Below are positions 1-8,598 of a DNA stretch of 32,399 bases, one piece after another (position 1 is the first letter of the stretch; each line of letters begins with the position of its first letter). The stretch is from Flavobacteriaceae bacterium (GTDB taxonomy: Bacteria > Bacteroidota > Bacteroidia > Flavobacteriales > Flavobacteriaceae): the NCBI GenBank assembly GCA_002700465.1, contig PADT01000061.1:1-32399 (forward strand). The letters run 5' to 3'. The position numbers were made by a program, and so were the translations under genes. The notes beneath the pieces are model-generated. The model searched no databases and was not told the DNA's origin. It saw nothing but the letters and a program-made list of their open reading frames with translations.

Positions 1-1
1 T

Positions 2-154
2 AAATTTATAGAGCTTAAACCAAGATCTAGCAAAACAATATATGTCAAAACTAAAAAAATTGAAGAAACAGTTTCTCTAGAATTCGAAATTTTAAATTAT
101 GTGATTGCCCCTAAAACAAACCTTAAAACAATAAAAACCATGAATATAAATTAA
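2..154 (+). CDS. C-terminal fragment of an unrecognised protein (5' end outside the window)
   Basis: An open frame runs from the window edge for 50 codons to a TAA at 152-154. It is the only plus-strand frame here that is open from the edge, and it points towards the minus-strand DUF2141 gene, so the two are convergent. The visible residues begin KFIELKPRSSKTIYV and look like beta-strands (alternating hydrophobic and charged residues), as in the C-terminal beta-sandwich of a secreted or glycoside-hydrolase-type protein. That resemblance is weak and I do not assign a family. It is partial, and the rest of the gene is needed to name it. Confidence 0.5.
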   Translation, partial: KFIELKPRSSKTIYVKTKKIEETVSLEFEILNYVIAPKTNLKTIKTMNIN

Positions 155-178
155 GTGATGTGGTGCCAAAAGCTCTAA

Positions 179-625
179 TTATTGTAACTCAATATTCAAA
201 ATTTTATTTTTAAAAAATTCTATAGAACCTTCATCAAATTTTGGTTTTCTAAACCTGATCTGTTTTTTTGTAGAAAAACCATACTGTTCAGTTGGAATTC
301 CAATAAAATTTTTATCTACTACGTTATTAAAGTTTTCATCCAATAAAATTGATATGAAATAAGTTCCTTTAGGTAAATTAATGATGGTAGAAAACTTACC
401 TTTTTGAACCTTTTCTTTAAAAGCATAGTCAAAACCAACCATTTGACCTGAGCTATTTGTTTTATTAGTATTCCATGAGTATGAGTCAGACCAAATTGCA
501 ATCATTAAATTTCCTGAGGACTTAATATTAGAAATATTTAATTTCATCTCAAATAATTCCGAGTTATTTTGTGACAACAATTCAATGTTTAATAGTAAAA
601 TAAATACTATAAAAAATTTGTTCAT
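179..625 (-). CDS. DUF2141 domain exported protein
   Basis: A 148-residue protein. The start at 625 (MNKFFIVFILLLN...) is chosen because it opens a clear signal peptide; the longer reading frame begins inside the neighbouring tRNA. The mature part has the marks of the DUF2141 family: a beta-rich start with GNLMIAIWSD, a LPKGTYFISILLDENFNNVVDKN segment in the middle (the family's lP.G.Ya..v.hD.N.N...D pattern), and GIPTEQYGFS near residue 110. Family members are secreted or periplasmic proteins of unknown function that are common in Bacteroidota. The start codon lies only 12 bases after the tRNA 3' end, so the gene probably has no promoter of its own and is expressed from the upstream transcript. 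The identification as DUF2141 is fairly sure; the function is unknown. Confidence 0.8.
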   Translation of the reverse strand: MNKFFIVFILLLNIELLSQNNSELFEMKLNISNIKSSGNLMIAIWSDSYSWNTNKTNSSGQMVGFDYAFKEKVQKGKFSTIINLPKGTYFISILLDENFNNVVDKNFIGIPTEQYGFSTKKQIRFRKPKFDEGSIEFFKNKILNIELQ

Positions 626-637
626 TAGTTTTTTTAG

Positions 638-711
638 CGACCCAGGGAGGATTCGAACCCCCAACCGTCAGAGCCGAAATCTGATATTCTATCCAGTTGA
701 ACTACTGGGCC
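638..711 (-). tRNA. tRNA-Arg (anticodon UCG)
   Basis: The 74-base sequence folds as a full cloverleaf. The acceptor stem is GGCCCAG/CTGGGTC with one G-U pair. The D arm GTTC/GAAT encloses a 9-base loop, and the anticodon stem TCAGA/TCTGA encloses TTTCGGC. The T arm GGGGG/CCTCC encloses TTCGAAT. The middle loop bases at 677-675 give anticodon TCG, reading CGA and probably other CGN codons as arginine. The discriminator base is G at 638 and CCA is not encoded (next bases are CTA). It sits 6 bases after the yqeY stop and 12 bases before the DUF2141 start on the same strand, so it is probably cut out of a longer mRNA. Confidence 0.93.
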
Positions 712-717
712 TATTTA

Positions 718-1167
718 TTATATAAGTTTTGAGCGTACAATATTTGATATAGTTTTTCCATCTGCTTTTCCAGAAAGTTTAGTTGATGCAATACCCATTA
801 CTTTTCCCATGTCTTTCATTCCTTTAGCTCCAGTCTGACTAATAATTTCACTAATTAATTTATCAAGATCTTCTAAACTAATTTGAGCTGGTAAAAATCT
901 CTCAATTATATTAGATTGACTAATCTCAATATCTGCTAGTTCTAATCTATTTTGTTTCTTATATATTTCTGCACTTTCTTTTCTTTGTTTCACTAATTTT
1001 TGAAGAATTTTAATTTCATCTGATTCTTGAATATTACCATCTGAACCCTTTTGGGTTTGAGCTAACAAAAGTGCTGATTTAATTGCTCTTAAAGACTCCA
1101 ATTCATCAACATTTTTTTCTTTCATTGCTGATATAATTGAACTTGATATTTTATCTATTAATTTCAT
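718..1167 (-). CDS. GatB/YqeY domain protein
   Basis: A 149-residue, mostly helical protein that matches the YqeY family: an N-terminal MKEKNVDELESLRAIKSALL, a central KQRKESAEIYKKQNRLELADIE, and a C-terminal GAKGMKDMGKVMGIASTKLSGKADGKTIS segment. The family shares the tRNA-binding tail domain of the amidotransferase subunit GatB, but stand-alone YqeY proteins lack the catalytic part, and their exact role is not settled. Full length for the family. It starts 11 bases after the ftsZ stop and is directly followed by tRNA-Arg, so it belongs to the 3' end of the dcw transcript. In flavobacteria a gene of this family commonly follows ftsZ (from memory). Confidence 0.88.
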   Translation of the reverse strand: MKLIDKISSSIISAMKEKNVDELESLRAIKSALLLAQTQKGSDGNIQESDEIKILQKLVKQRKESAEIYKKQNRLELADIEISQSNIIERFLPAQISLEDLDKLISEIISQTGAKGMKDMGKVMGIASTKLSGKADGKTISNIVRSKLI

Positions 1168-1178
1168 ATAATTTTATT

Positions 1179-2996
1179 TTAATCCACGTTATCATGTAAA
1201 AACGAATTATTGGTTCGCAAATTAATCTCTCCGTTTAAATCTTCACTTATAACTGATCTGGAAGATTCAAATTGATGTACACTATCTAAACTAACACCAG
1301 CTCTTTTAAAAGCAGGTTCATTCTCCATAGATTTAATATTATTAGCTTTAGTAAAACTGTAATTATATTGCTTTAATTTAATTTTTCGTTCCTCAGTTCT
1401 TTTAGATAATCCATCAGCTATTGAGCTGTTCAAAGGATTTAAAACAATTTCCTTGTTGTCTGCTTTAATTTCAGATACCAAAGGCTCAACAGTATTATTA
1501 ATTTCATAATCATCGATACCCGATTTATTAGCATTTGTTCCGTTAATCTCGGTTACAGGAATGATATGAATAGGATTTACAACTTCTATTTCGTTTACAT
1601 CTTCAATTAGTTCATGAACAATTTTATCTGACTCAATTGTTTGTTTTTTTAATGGCATATCAAAATCAAATGAAACTTGATCAATAGGTTTAAGTTCCTC
1701 AGGTGAAGTAACTTCAATTTCATTTATTTTCAGTGAAACATCATTGATTTCTATTTCATCTTCATTAATTTTTAAATCTGAAATCACTTCCTCATAATCA
1801 ACATGAATATCATTTATAATCTTAGTATTATCTGTATTTTCCATTTCAGAATTAGTGTTTTTAAAATCGATCGAATTTGAGGCAAAATCAAATTGTAAAG
1901 AATCTTTTTTATCAATCATAGTGTCAGAACTTAGATTATGAACATATTCACTATTTTCATCAAGATTATGAATTATTTTTTTTGGATCAGAATGTATGAT
2001 TTCGTCTTGTTGATTAGGGTCAAAACCAGTAGCGATTACTGTAACAGAAATCGAGCTTTCTAAATTCAAATCCTCACCTACTCCCATTATAATATTAGCT
2101 CCGTGCCCAGCTTTTTCTTGAATATAGTCATTAATAAGACCTATTTCATCAATTGTTATTTCTTCTTTTCCAGAAACAATTAGTAATAAAACGTTTTTAG
2201 CTCCTGTAATTCTATTATCATTTAAAAGTGGGGAATCAAGAGCAGATGAAATAGCTTCAATTGACCTTTTAGTACCTGCAGCCGTAGAAGATCCCATTAT
2301 AGCATTTCCGCTATTTGATAGTACTGTTTTAGCATCTTTTAAATCAATATTTTGAGTATAATGATGAGTAATAACTTCAGCTATTCCTCTTGACGCCGTA
2401 GCTAGCACTTCATCAGCTTTTGCAAATCCCTCTTTAAATCCTAAATTTCCGTAAATATCTCTTAAATTATTATTATTAATAACAATTAAGGCATCTACTT
2501 CTTTTCTTAATTTTTCAATTCCTGTTTTGGCTTGCTGCTCTCTTATCTTACCTTCAAATTGGAATGGCATAGTAACTATTCCAACAGTTAATATATCCAT
2601 CTCTTTAGCTAATTTTGAGATTACTGGAGCTGCTCCAGTACCAGTTCCTCCTCCCATTCCTGCAGTTATAAAAACCATTTTAGTATTAGTTTCAAGCATT
2701 TTCTTTAAATCATCAAAACTTTCAACTGCTGCTTTTTCTCCAATTTCAGGATTTGCCCCAGCTCCTAAACCCTCTGTTAATGAAATACCAAGCTGAATTT
2801 TGTTCTCAACTTTACTGTTTTCTAAAGCTTGTGAATCGGTATTACATACAACAAAATCAACTCCTTTTATTCCCTTAGAGTGCATGTAGTTAATTGCATT
2901 ACTTCCACCACCACCAACTCCGATGACTTTTATTACATTACTTTGATTTTTTGGTAAATCAAATGGCAAATTATTTATTTCTGGGTTTAAGTGCAT
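1179..2996 (-). CDS. ftsZ: Cell division protein FtsZ
   Basis: Tubulin-like GTPase that polymerises into the division ring at mid-cell. The GTP-binding core fills roughly residues 20-335. It has IGVGGGGSNAIN near 25-36, the tubulin signature GGGTGTG at 115-121, and the NIDLKDAKTVL loop that supplies the catalytic aspartates to the neighbouring subunit. After the core comes an unusually long acidic linker (about residues 335-555), rich in E, D, N and I. Then follow the Bacteroidota motif EPAFKRAGVSLD and the conserved tip NNSFLHDNVD, which should bind FtsA. At 605 residues it is much longer than the E. coli protein, but long linkers are normal in this phylum. It is the last of the core dcw genes, 10 bases after ftsA. 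Confidence 0.98.
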   Translation of the reverse strand: MHLNPEINNLPFDLPKNQSNVIKVIGVGGGGSNAINYMHSKGIKGVDFVVCNTDSQALENSKVENKIQLGISLTEGLGAGANPEIGEKAAVESFDDLKKMLETNTKMVFITAGMGGGTGTGAAPVISKLAKEMDILTVGIVTMPFQFEGKIREQQAKTGIEKLRKEVDALIVINNNNLRDIYGNLGFKEGFAKADEVLATASRGIAEVITHHYTQNIDLKDAKTVLSNSGNAIMGSSTAAGTKRSIEAISSALDSPLLNDNRITGAKNVLLLIVSGKEEITIDEIGLINDYIQEKAGHGANIIMGVGEDLNLESSISVTVIATGFDPNQQDEIIHSDPKKIIHNLDENSEYVHNLSSDTMIDKKDSLQFDFASNSIDFKNTNSEMENTDNTKIINDIHVDYEEVISDLKINEDEIEINDVSLKINEIEVTSPEELKPIDQVSFDFDMPLKKQTIESDKIVHELIEDVNEIEVVNPIHIIPVTEINGTNANKSGIDDYEINNTVEPLVSEIKADNKEIVLNPLNSSIADGLSKRTEERKIKLKQYNYSFTKANNIKSMENEPAFKRAGVSLDSVHQFESSRSVISEDLNGEINLRTNNSFLHDNVD

Positions 2997-3006
2997 AATC
3001 TTTAAT

Positions 3007-4302
3007 TTATTCGGCGTTATCTAAAAATGTTTTTATTTTTTCTGTAAACTGTTCAAAAATTGTTAACCTTTCACTTTGATTTGTTTCATCAATTTCTTCA
3101 AGTTCATTTTGATCTATATCTTCTTTTTTATTACTTTTTTTACTAATTCTTGTTGAATTCATAACCAAACCTACAGCTGTAGCATACATAGGGCTCGAAA
3201 TATCTATCGAATTATTTCCTGCTAAATGTTCGCTTGGGTGACCCAACCTAGTATCCATTCCTGTTATGTATTCAACAAGTTGTTTTAAATGTTTTAATTG
3301 ACTACCACCTCCAGTTAAAACAATACCAGCAATCAATTTCTTTTTCTGTTCTTCATGTCCATAATTTTTAATTTCTATATAAACCTGTTCGACTATTTCA
3401 ACAACTCTTGCATGAATAATTTTTGATAAGTTTTTAAGAGTAATTTCTTTTGGATCTCTTCCTCTTAAGCCTGGAATTGAAACAATTTCATTTTCTTTAT
3501 TTTCTCCAGGCCAAGCAGAACCAAATTTAATTTTCAATAGTTCAGCTTGTTTCTCTATAATTGAACACCCTTCTTTTATATCTTCAGTAATAATATTACC
3601 GCCGAAAGGTATTACTGACGTATGACGAATAATTCCATCTTTAAAAATTGCTAAATCAGTTGTTCCTCCACCTATATCAATTAAAGCAACACCAGCTTCT
3701 TTTTCTTCCTGACTTAATACAGCATCAGAGGAAGCTATAGGCTCTAATGTAATTCCTTCAAAATCAATCCCTGCACTCTTAATACATCTAGCTATATTTT
3801 TAATAGAAGAGACTTGACCTACTACTACGTGGAAATTTGCTTCTAATCTTCCACCAAACATTCCTATTGGTTCTTTAATTTCAGCCTGACCATCAACCTT
3901 ATAATCTTGAGGAAGTACATGAATTATTTCTTCTCCAGGAAGCATAACTAGTTTATAAACTTGATTTATTAGTTTGTCTAAATCGTCATTATTAATAACG
4001 GTATCAGAATTAATCCTAGTTATGTAATCGCTGTGCTGAAGACTTCTAATATGTTGACCTGCAATCCCAACTATAACTTTATCAATTTTTTCAGATGAAT
4101 TTAGTTCTGCTTCACTAACAGCTAATTGAATAGATTGAATTGTTTGAGTAATATTATTTACAACTCCACGATGAACGCCTAAACTTTTTGATTTACCAAT
4201 TCCAATTATTTTTAACTTACCATATTCATTCAAAGATCCAATTAATGCAACAATTTTAGTTGTACCTATATCTAATCCAACAAATAAATTTTTTGTTTCC
4301 AT
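3007..4302 (-). CDS. ftsA: Cell division protein FtsA
   Basis: Actin-like ATPase of 431 residues that ties FtsZ filaments to the inner membrane. The first phosphate loop is GLDIGTTKI at residues 9-17. The SHS2/1C insertion follows (KVIVGIAGQHI region). The second nucleotide motif is VALIDIGGGTTDLAIF near residue 205, and the adenosine-contact GIVLTGGGSQL lies near residue 330. The last residues (IFEQFTEKIKTFLDNAE) look like the amphipathic membrane-targeting helix found at FtsA C-termini. The gene starts 2 bases after ftsQ and is followed by ftsZ, the standard dcw order. Confidence 0.97.
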   Translation of the reverse strand: METKNLFVGLDIGTTKIVALIGSLNEYGKLKIIGIGKSKSLGVHRGVVNNITQTIQSIQLAVSEAELNSSEKIDKVIVGIAGQHIRSLQHSDYITRINSDTVINNDDLDKLINQVYKLVMLPGEEIIHVLPQDYKVDGQAEIKEPIGMFGGRLEANFHVVVGQVSSIKNIARCIKSAGIDFEGITLEPIASSDAVLSQEEKEAGVALIDIGGGTTDLAIFKDGIIRHTSVIPFGGNIITEDIKEGCSIIEKQAELLKIKFGSAWPGENKENEIVSIPGLRGRDPKEITLKNLSKIIHARVVEIVEQVYIEIKNYGHEEQKKKLIAGIVLTGGGSQLKHLKQLVEYITGMDTRLGHPSEHLAGNNSIDISSPMYATAVGLVMNSTRISKKSNKKEDIDQNELEEIDETNQSERLTIFEQFTEKIKTFLDNAE

Positions 4303-4304
4303 AT

Positions 4305-5012
4305 TTATTTTCTTTGTATTATAACCTGGTTTTTAAAATCAAGATTAACGGATTTCAAACTATCTAATAAACCAGATGAATAAACAGTATTGAAAAATGC
4401 TTCATAATTTTTAAATTTCGAAACATAATTTCCATCACTAATTAAATTCAAATTATATTGAAAACCGTCAATATTAAATATTAATTTATTATTTGACTTA
4501 GTTAATCCTGCAATATGATTTGATAAAAATTTATGATTTTTTATGTAGATACCTAAATCACCAAACATTTTTAAATCAATCGAATCTACAATACTTAAAA
4601 TCATTGGACATGTTTCGGAAAAACTTTTAGATAATGGCATTTTTTTTCCATCAGCATCAACATAATACTTTTCATTCAAAACTCTAAACACTGGATTTTT
4701 TTCTTTAATATTTACCCCCAATTTTCCATCAATACTAATTGACACTTCAGCTGAACTTACATATTCATTTGATAGAATTATACGTTCAAATTCCTCCAAA
4801 TTTAAATTACTTTTCAAAATTTCATTAGAAAATAATTTACTTTGTGTTAACAATTTATTAACCGAATCTTTGGAGATAAATTTAAAATCAGTATTCACAT
4901 AAGTTAAGTCAACAAAGTCAATAATTCTACTCTGATTTTTATTAAAACTAAATAATGTCAATAGACAAACAGTCAGTATTAAGAAAGACATTTTTAGTAT
5001 ATTTAAATTCAT
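4305..5012 (-). CDS. ftsQ: Cell division protein FtsQ
   Basis: A 235-residue membrane-anchored division protein. One transmembrane segment (about residues 7-24) is followed by a POTRA-like stretch (DLTYVNTDFKFISKDSVNKLL...NLEEFERIILSNEYVSSAEVSI) and a beta domain ending FKNQVIIQRK. Sequence conservation in this family is low. The assignment rests on the POTRA pattern, the single N-terminal membrane span and the position between murC and ftsA. FtsQ links the cytoplasmic ring to the late divisome (FtsL/B and FtsW/I). A second Met at residue 8 could also be the start; the first was kept because it gives the usual short cytoplasmic tail and 1-base spacing to murC. Confidence 0.88.
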   Translation of the reverse strand: MNLNILKMSFLILTVCLLTLFSFNKNQSRIIDFVDLTYVNTDFKFISKDSVNKLLTQSKLFSNEILKSNLNLEEFERIILSNEYVSSAEVSISIDGKLGVNIKEKNPVFRVLNEKYYVDADGKKMPLSKSFSETCPMILSIVDSIDLKMFGDLGIYIKNHKFLSNHIAGLTKSNNKLIFNIDGFQYNLNLISDGNYVSKFKNYEAFFNTVYSSGLLDSLKSVNLDFKNQVIIQRK

Positions 5013-5013
5013 A

Positions 5014-6354
5014 TTAAATAAGAATATTATTTTTAATTATTTCAACCTCATCAGCAATATCTCCAGCGCCCATTATTATAAAAACTTCAGAATCAGATTC
5101 TCTTAAAAAATTTGATAAATCTGACTTTTTTAATATTGATTTGTTTTTATTATCAATTAATTCTAATAATTTATCAGAACTGATATTAGTAATAGGTTTT
5201 TCTCTTGCAGGATATATTTCTGTTAAAATGATATTATCAAATTTTGATAAAATTTCTGCAAATTCATACATAAAATCTCTTGTTCTTGAAAATAAATGTG
5301 GTTGAAAAATAGCAGTATTTGTTTTGTCAGGATATAAATCTTTTATAGTGTCATAAACAGCTTTTATCTCACTTGGGTGATGAGCATAATCATCTATTAT
5401 AATTTTTGGTGTGTATAATGCATAGCTAAATCTCCTTTTAACCCCTAAAAATGAAGATAAAGAATTAGCAATGGATTTGTCATCAATATTCAATTCTTTT
5501 CCAATCGCAAATGCAACAAGTGCATTTAATGCGTTATGTTTTCCAGGCATATTAAACTTCACAGAATCTATTGAAACATCACCATAATTTATATTAAAAA
5601 AAGAAGAAGATTTGAAATTAGAATAATTAGAAATAAAATATTCGCATTTAGAACTAAATCCATATGAAACACCCCCTAGTAAAGTTTTTTCATTTGAGAA
5701 TAGTACTCCTTTTGGTTTAATATTATCAATAAATTGGTTGAATGATTTATTTAATTCTTCGTTTGAATTATAAATATCCAAATGATCAGGGTCAACAGAT
5801 GTAACACAAGCTATATTTGGAAATAAAGAATGAAAAGATCTGTCAAACTCATCAGCTTCAACTAACACGATATCATTACCGTTTTGTAATAAGTTTGAGT
5901 TATAATTTTCAGAAATTCCACCAATAAAAGAAGTGAAGCTTATATTGTTTTCATAAAGTATATGAGACAAAATTGATGAAGTTGTAGTTTTACCGTGAGT
6001 TCCTCCAATCGCAATACAAAATTTATTTTGAGAAATCAATCCAAGGAGTTCTGACCTTTTTAAAATTCTAAATCCATTTTCTTTAAAATAATTAAACTCT
6101 TTATTAGATTTAGAAATAGCAGGAGTATAAACTATCAGGGTTTCTAATTGATTTAAAAACTTAGATGGAATATTTATAACATCATCATTACAGTGAATTT
6201 CAGCACCTTTTTCAGAAAGTAATTTAGTAATACTAGAATTCACTTTATCATATCCAGCTACAAGTTTGTTTTCGTTAATAAAATAAAAAGCCAAAGAAGA
6301 CATCCCTATTCCGCCAATACCTAAAAAATAAATTCTTGTATAATTATTAATCAT
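5014..6354 (-). CDS. murC: UDP-N-acetylmuramate--L-alanine ligase
   Basis: Adds L-alanine to UDP-MurNAc, the first amino acid step of peptidoglycan precursor synthesis in the cytoplasm. The N-terminal UDP-binding domain shows YFLGIGGIGMSSLA at 9-22. The ATP loop GGTHGKTTT is at 117-125, with THGKT typical for MurC rather than MurD/E/F. The central domain has SVDPDHLDIY and the C-terminal domain DDYAHHPSEIKA. 446 residues is the normal length. The start overlaps the murG stop by 4 bases (ATGA type), implying translational coupling. Confidence 0.97.
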   Translation of the reverse strand: MINNYTRIYFLGIGGIGMSSLAFYFINENKLVAGYDKVNSSITKLLSEKGAEIHCNDDVINIPSKFLNQLETLIVYTPAISKSNKEFNYFKENGFRILKRSELLGLISQNKFCIAIGGTHGKTTTSSILSHILYENNISFTSFIGGISENYNSNLLQNGNDIVLVEADEFDRSFHSLFPNIACVTSVDPDHLDIYNSNEELNKSFNQFIDNIKPKGVLFSNEKTLLGGVSYGFSSKCEYFISNYSNFKSSSFFNINYGDVSIDSVKFNMPGKHNALNALVAFAIGKELNIDDKSIANSLSSFLGVKRRFSYALYTPKIIIDDYAHHPSEIKAVYDTIKDLYPDKTNTAIFQPHLFSRTRDFMYEFAEILSKFDNIILTEIYPAREKPITNISSDKLLELIDNKNKSILKKSDLSNFLRESDSEVFIIMGAGDIADEVEIIKNNILI

Positions 6355-7439
6355 TTCAAAAATTTTTTAATATAATTAACAATATCCTCTGTTGCAGTAG
6401 GTCTTTCAATTTTTTTAATTGATTTTGATAATTTTAAAGAGTATTCTTTATTATTATATATTTTTTCAAAAACTCGATTAAACTCAGTGTCCAAATCTTT
6501 TTCCATTACAATTTCTGCTGAGTTTAAATTCACAATAGACATTGCATTTTTAGTTTGGTGGTCTTCTGCTACGTTAGGTGAAGGAATAAAAATTACTGGC
6601 TTACCAACAATACATAGTTCAGAAATCACACTTGCACCAGATCTTGATATGATATAATCAGCTGCTTGATAAGCATGGTTCATTTTTTTTATAAACGGCT
6701 TAACTTTTACAATATCTGTTTCAAGTGACTGGAATTTTTGAAAATAATGATTTCCACATTGCCATAGAATTTGAACTCCTAAATTCTTGAAATAATTTAA
6801 ATTGGATTCAATAAATTCATTAATTTTTAATGCTCCTAAACTTCCTCCCAAAACTAACAAGGTTTTTTTGTTCGTGTTTAGGTTAAAAAACTCTAATGAA
6901 ACTTTCTTTGAGATTGTTGATAAATAAATATCTTTTCTAACAGGGTTGCCAGTAAATAATAATTTGGATTTTGGGAAATATCTTTCCATTTTTAAATAAG
7001 AAACACAAATGTAATTGACTGATTTAGATAGAATTCTGTTGGTAATTCCTGGGTAAGAATTTTGTTCTTGAATTAAAGTTGGTATTTTTAATTTTGAAGC
7101 AACATATAAAACTGGACCACTAGCAAATCCTCCAGTTCCTACTACAAAATCTGGTTTAAATTTTTTAATGATAAAATAAGATTTTACAATACTTGAAATA
7201 ATCTTTAATGGGATTAATAAATTTGAAAAATGTAATTTTCTATTAATTCCACTAATCCATAACCCGATAATATCGTATCCATATTCGGGAACTTTTTGCA
7301 TTTCCATTCGATCAGATGAACCGACAAATAATATTTTATTATTTTCAAATCTTGTAGATAATTCTTCGGCAATAGAAATAGCAGGATAAATATGCCCCCC
7401 TGTACCTCCACCCGAAATTAAAAATCTATTCTGTTTCAC
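6351..7439 (-). CDS. murG: UDP-GlcNAc:lipid I N-acetylglucosaminyltransferase MurG
   Basis: Converts lipid I to lipid II on the inner face of the membrane. The glycine loop GGGTGGHIYPA (residues 10-20) binds the lipid I diphosphate. Further family marks are VGTGGFASGP, IQEQNSYPGITNR, FTGNPVR, the second loop GGSLGA, and SRSGASVISEL followed by EDHQTKNA in the UDP-GlcNAc site. 362 residues, usual length. The start codon is GTG at 7439-7437 and lies inside the end of ftsW (14-base overlap); no ATG nearby keeps the P-loop region intact. Confidence 0.97.
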   Translation of the reverse strand: MKQNRFLISGGGTGGHIYPAISIAEELSTRFENNKILFVGSSDRMEMQKVPEYGYDIIGLWISGINRKLHFSNLLIPLKIISSIVKSYFIIKKFKPDFVVGTGGFASGPVLYVASKLKIPTLIQEQNSYPGITNRILSKSVNYICVSYLKMERYFPKSKLLFTGNPVRKDIYLSTISKKVSLEFFNLNTNKKTLLVLGGSLGALKINEFIESNLNYFKNLGVQILWQCGNHYFQKFQSLETDIVKVKPFIKKMNHAYQAADYIISRSGASVISELCIVGKPVIFIPSPNVAEDHQTKNAMSIVNLNSAEIVMEKDLDTEFNRVFEKIYNNKEYSLKLSKSIKKIERPTATEDIVNYIKKFLK

Positions 7440-8598
7440 TTAGTATATTTAAAGGGTTATCAGTATTTAAAATATCTGTTGATTCTTTAGAACTTATACT
7501 TAAAACTATACCAAGTGCTAGAAAAGTCATCCAAATAGATGTTCCACCAGTACTTATTAATGGTAAGGGCTGACCAGTAACAGGGAAAAGCTGAACTGCA
7601 ACTCCCATATTAATGAATGCTTGAAAAATTATAGGTAGTCCTGATCCTAATGCCAATAATTGTCCAAAAACAGTATTAGACTTATACGATACTATTATTA
7701 TTCTAAAAAGTAATAGTAGGTAAAGAAACAATACACTAACTGCTCCAACAGTTCCGTATTCTTCAGTAATTATTGCATAAATAAAATCAGATGTGCTTTG
7801 GGGAAGAATATTTTTCATTGAGCTTTTTCCTGCTCCAACTCCGAAAACCATACCAGATGCTATTGCAGATTTAGCTCTTAAGATTTGATAATTATTTTCA
7901 GAATTTTCAGATGATGAAAAATTTTCAATTCTACTTATCCATGTATCTATTCTATTAGGCATTAAATCTGGATAATTTTTCACAGTTAAAAAGAAAAGTG
8001 AAAAAAGGATTATTCCAGAAAATCCTATACCTAGTAAATATTTAAAAGGATATCCTCCGATGAAAATTAAAGTAATTATCATCAAAAATATCATAGCAGC
8101 AGTCGAAAAATTTGAAGGTAAAATTAAAAATACTATTAATATAATAGGAACCCAAAGAGGGATTATAGTTTTGAAAAAACTTATTTTTTTATTATAATTT
8201 TTAGATAAATAAAATGAAACATAAACCATTAATACAACTATAGCCATCGACGAGGGCTGAAAAGACAAACCAATAATAGGTAACTTAATCCATCTACTTG
8301 CATTAGCCCCATCTATTAAATTACCCTGTAAAGAAGTAAGGATTAAAACAGCTATTATAAAAGGTAATGCTAGCTTTGATAATCCTTTAAAATATTTGTA
8401 TGGAATCAAATGTGTGCCGTACATTATTAAAATACCAACTGTTACAATTGCAAGATGTTTTAAAACATTTGATAAAACAAAACTATTTCCAAAATTAGAG
8501 CTTGCACTGTAAACAGGTAAAAAAGAAAAAACTGCCAATAGTATAACTATTGACCAAATTATCTTATCTCCTTTAATTTTTTCTAAAAATAAATTCAT
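7426..8598 (-). CDS. ftsW: Lipid II polymerase / cell division protein FtsW
   Basis: SEDS-family septal peptidoglycan glycosyltransferase, 390 residues with about ten hydrophobic spans. Family marks are NASRWIKLPIIGLSFQPSS near residue 100 and GAGKSSMKNILPQSTSDFIYAIITEEYG in the large loop. PVTGQPLPLISTGGTS near residue 340 separates FtsW/RodA proteins from other membrane proteins. Its position between murD and murG, beside ftsI and ftsQ, argues for FtsW rather than RodA. It works with FtsI in the divisome. The gene overlaps murD by one base and murG by 14 bases. Confidence 0.96.
   Translation of the reverse strand: MNLFLEKIKGDKIIWSIVILLAVFSFLPVYSASSNFGNSFVLSNVLKHLAIVTVGILIMYGTHLIPYKYFKGLSKLALPFIIAVLILTSLQGNLIDGANASRWIKLPIIGLSFQPSSMAIVVLMVYVSFYLSKNYNKKISFFKTIIPLWVPIILIVFLILPSNFSTAAMIFLMIITLIFIGGYPFKYLLGIGFSGIILFSLFFLTVKNYPDLMPNRIDTWISRIENFSSSENSENNYQILRAKSAIASGMVFGVGAGKSSMKNILPQSTSDFIYAIITEEYGTVGAVSVLFLYLLLLFRIIIVSYKSNTVFGQLLALGSGLPIIFQAFINMGVAVQLFPVTGQPLPLISTGGTSIWMTFLALGIVLSISSKESTDILNTDNPLNILSETE

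Noticed and set aside
626-664. Longer N-terminus of the DUF2141 protein reaching 664
   Set aside because: The extra 13 codons fall in the tRNA-Arg sequence and would bury the signal peptide.
2527-2796. Plus-strand open frame opposite ftsZ rich in Pro, Val and Ala
   Set aside because: It is the mirror image of the glycine-rich GTP-binding part of FtsZ; it has no promoter and no known family pattern.
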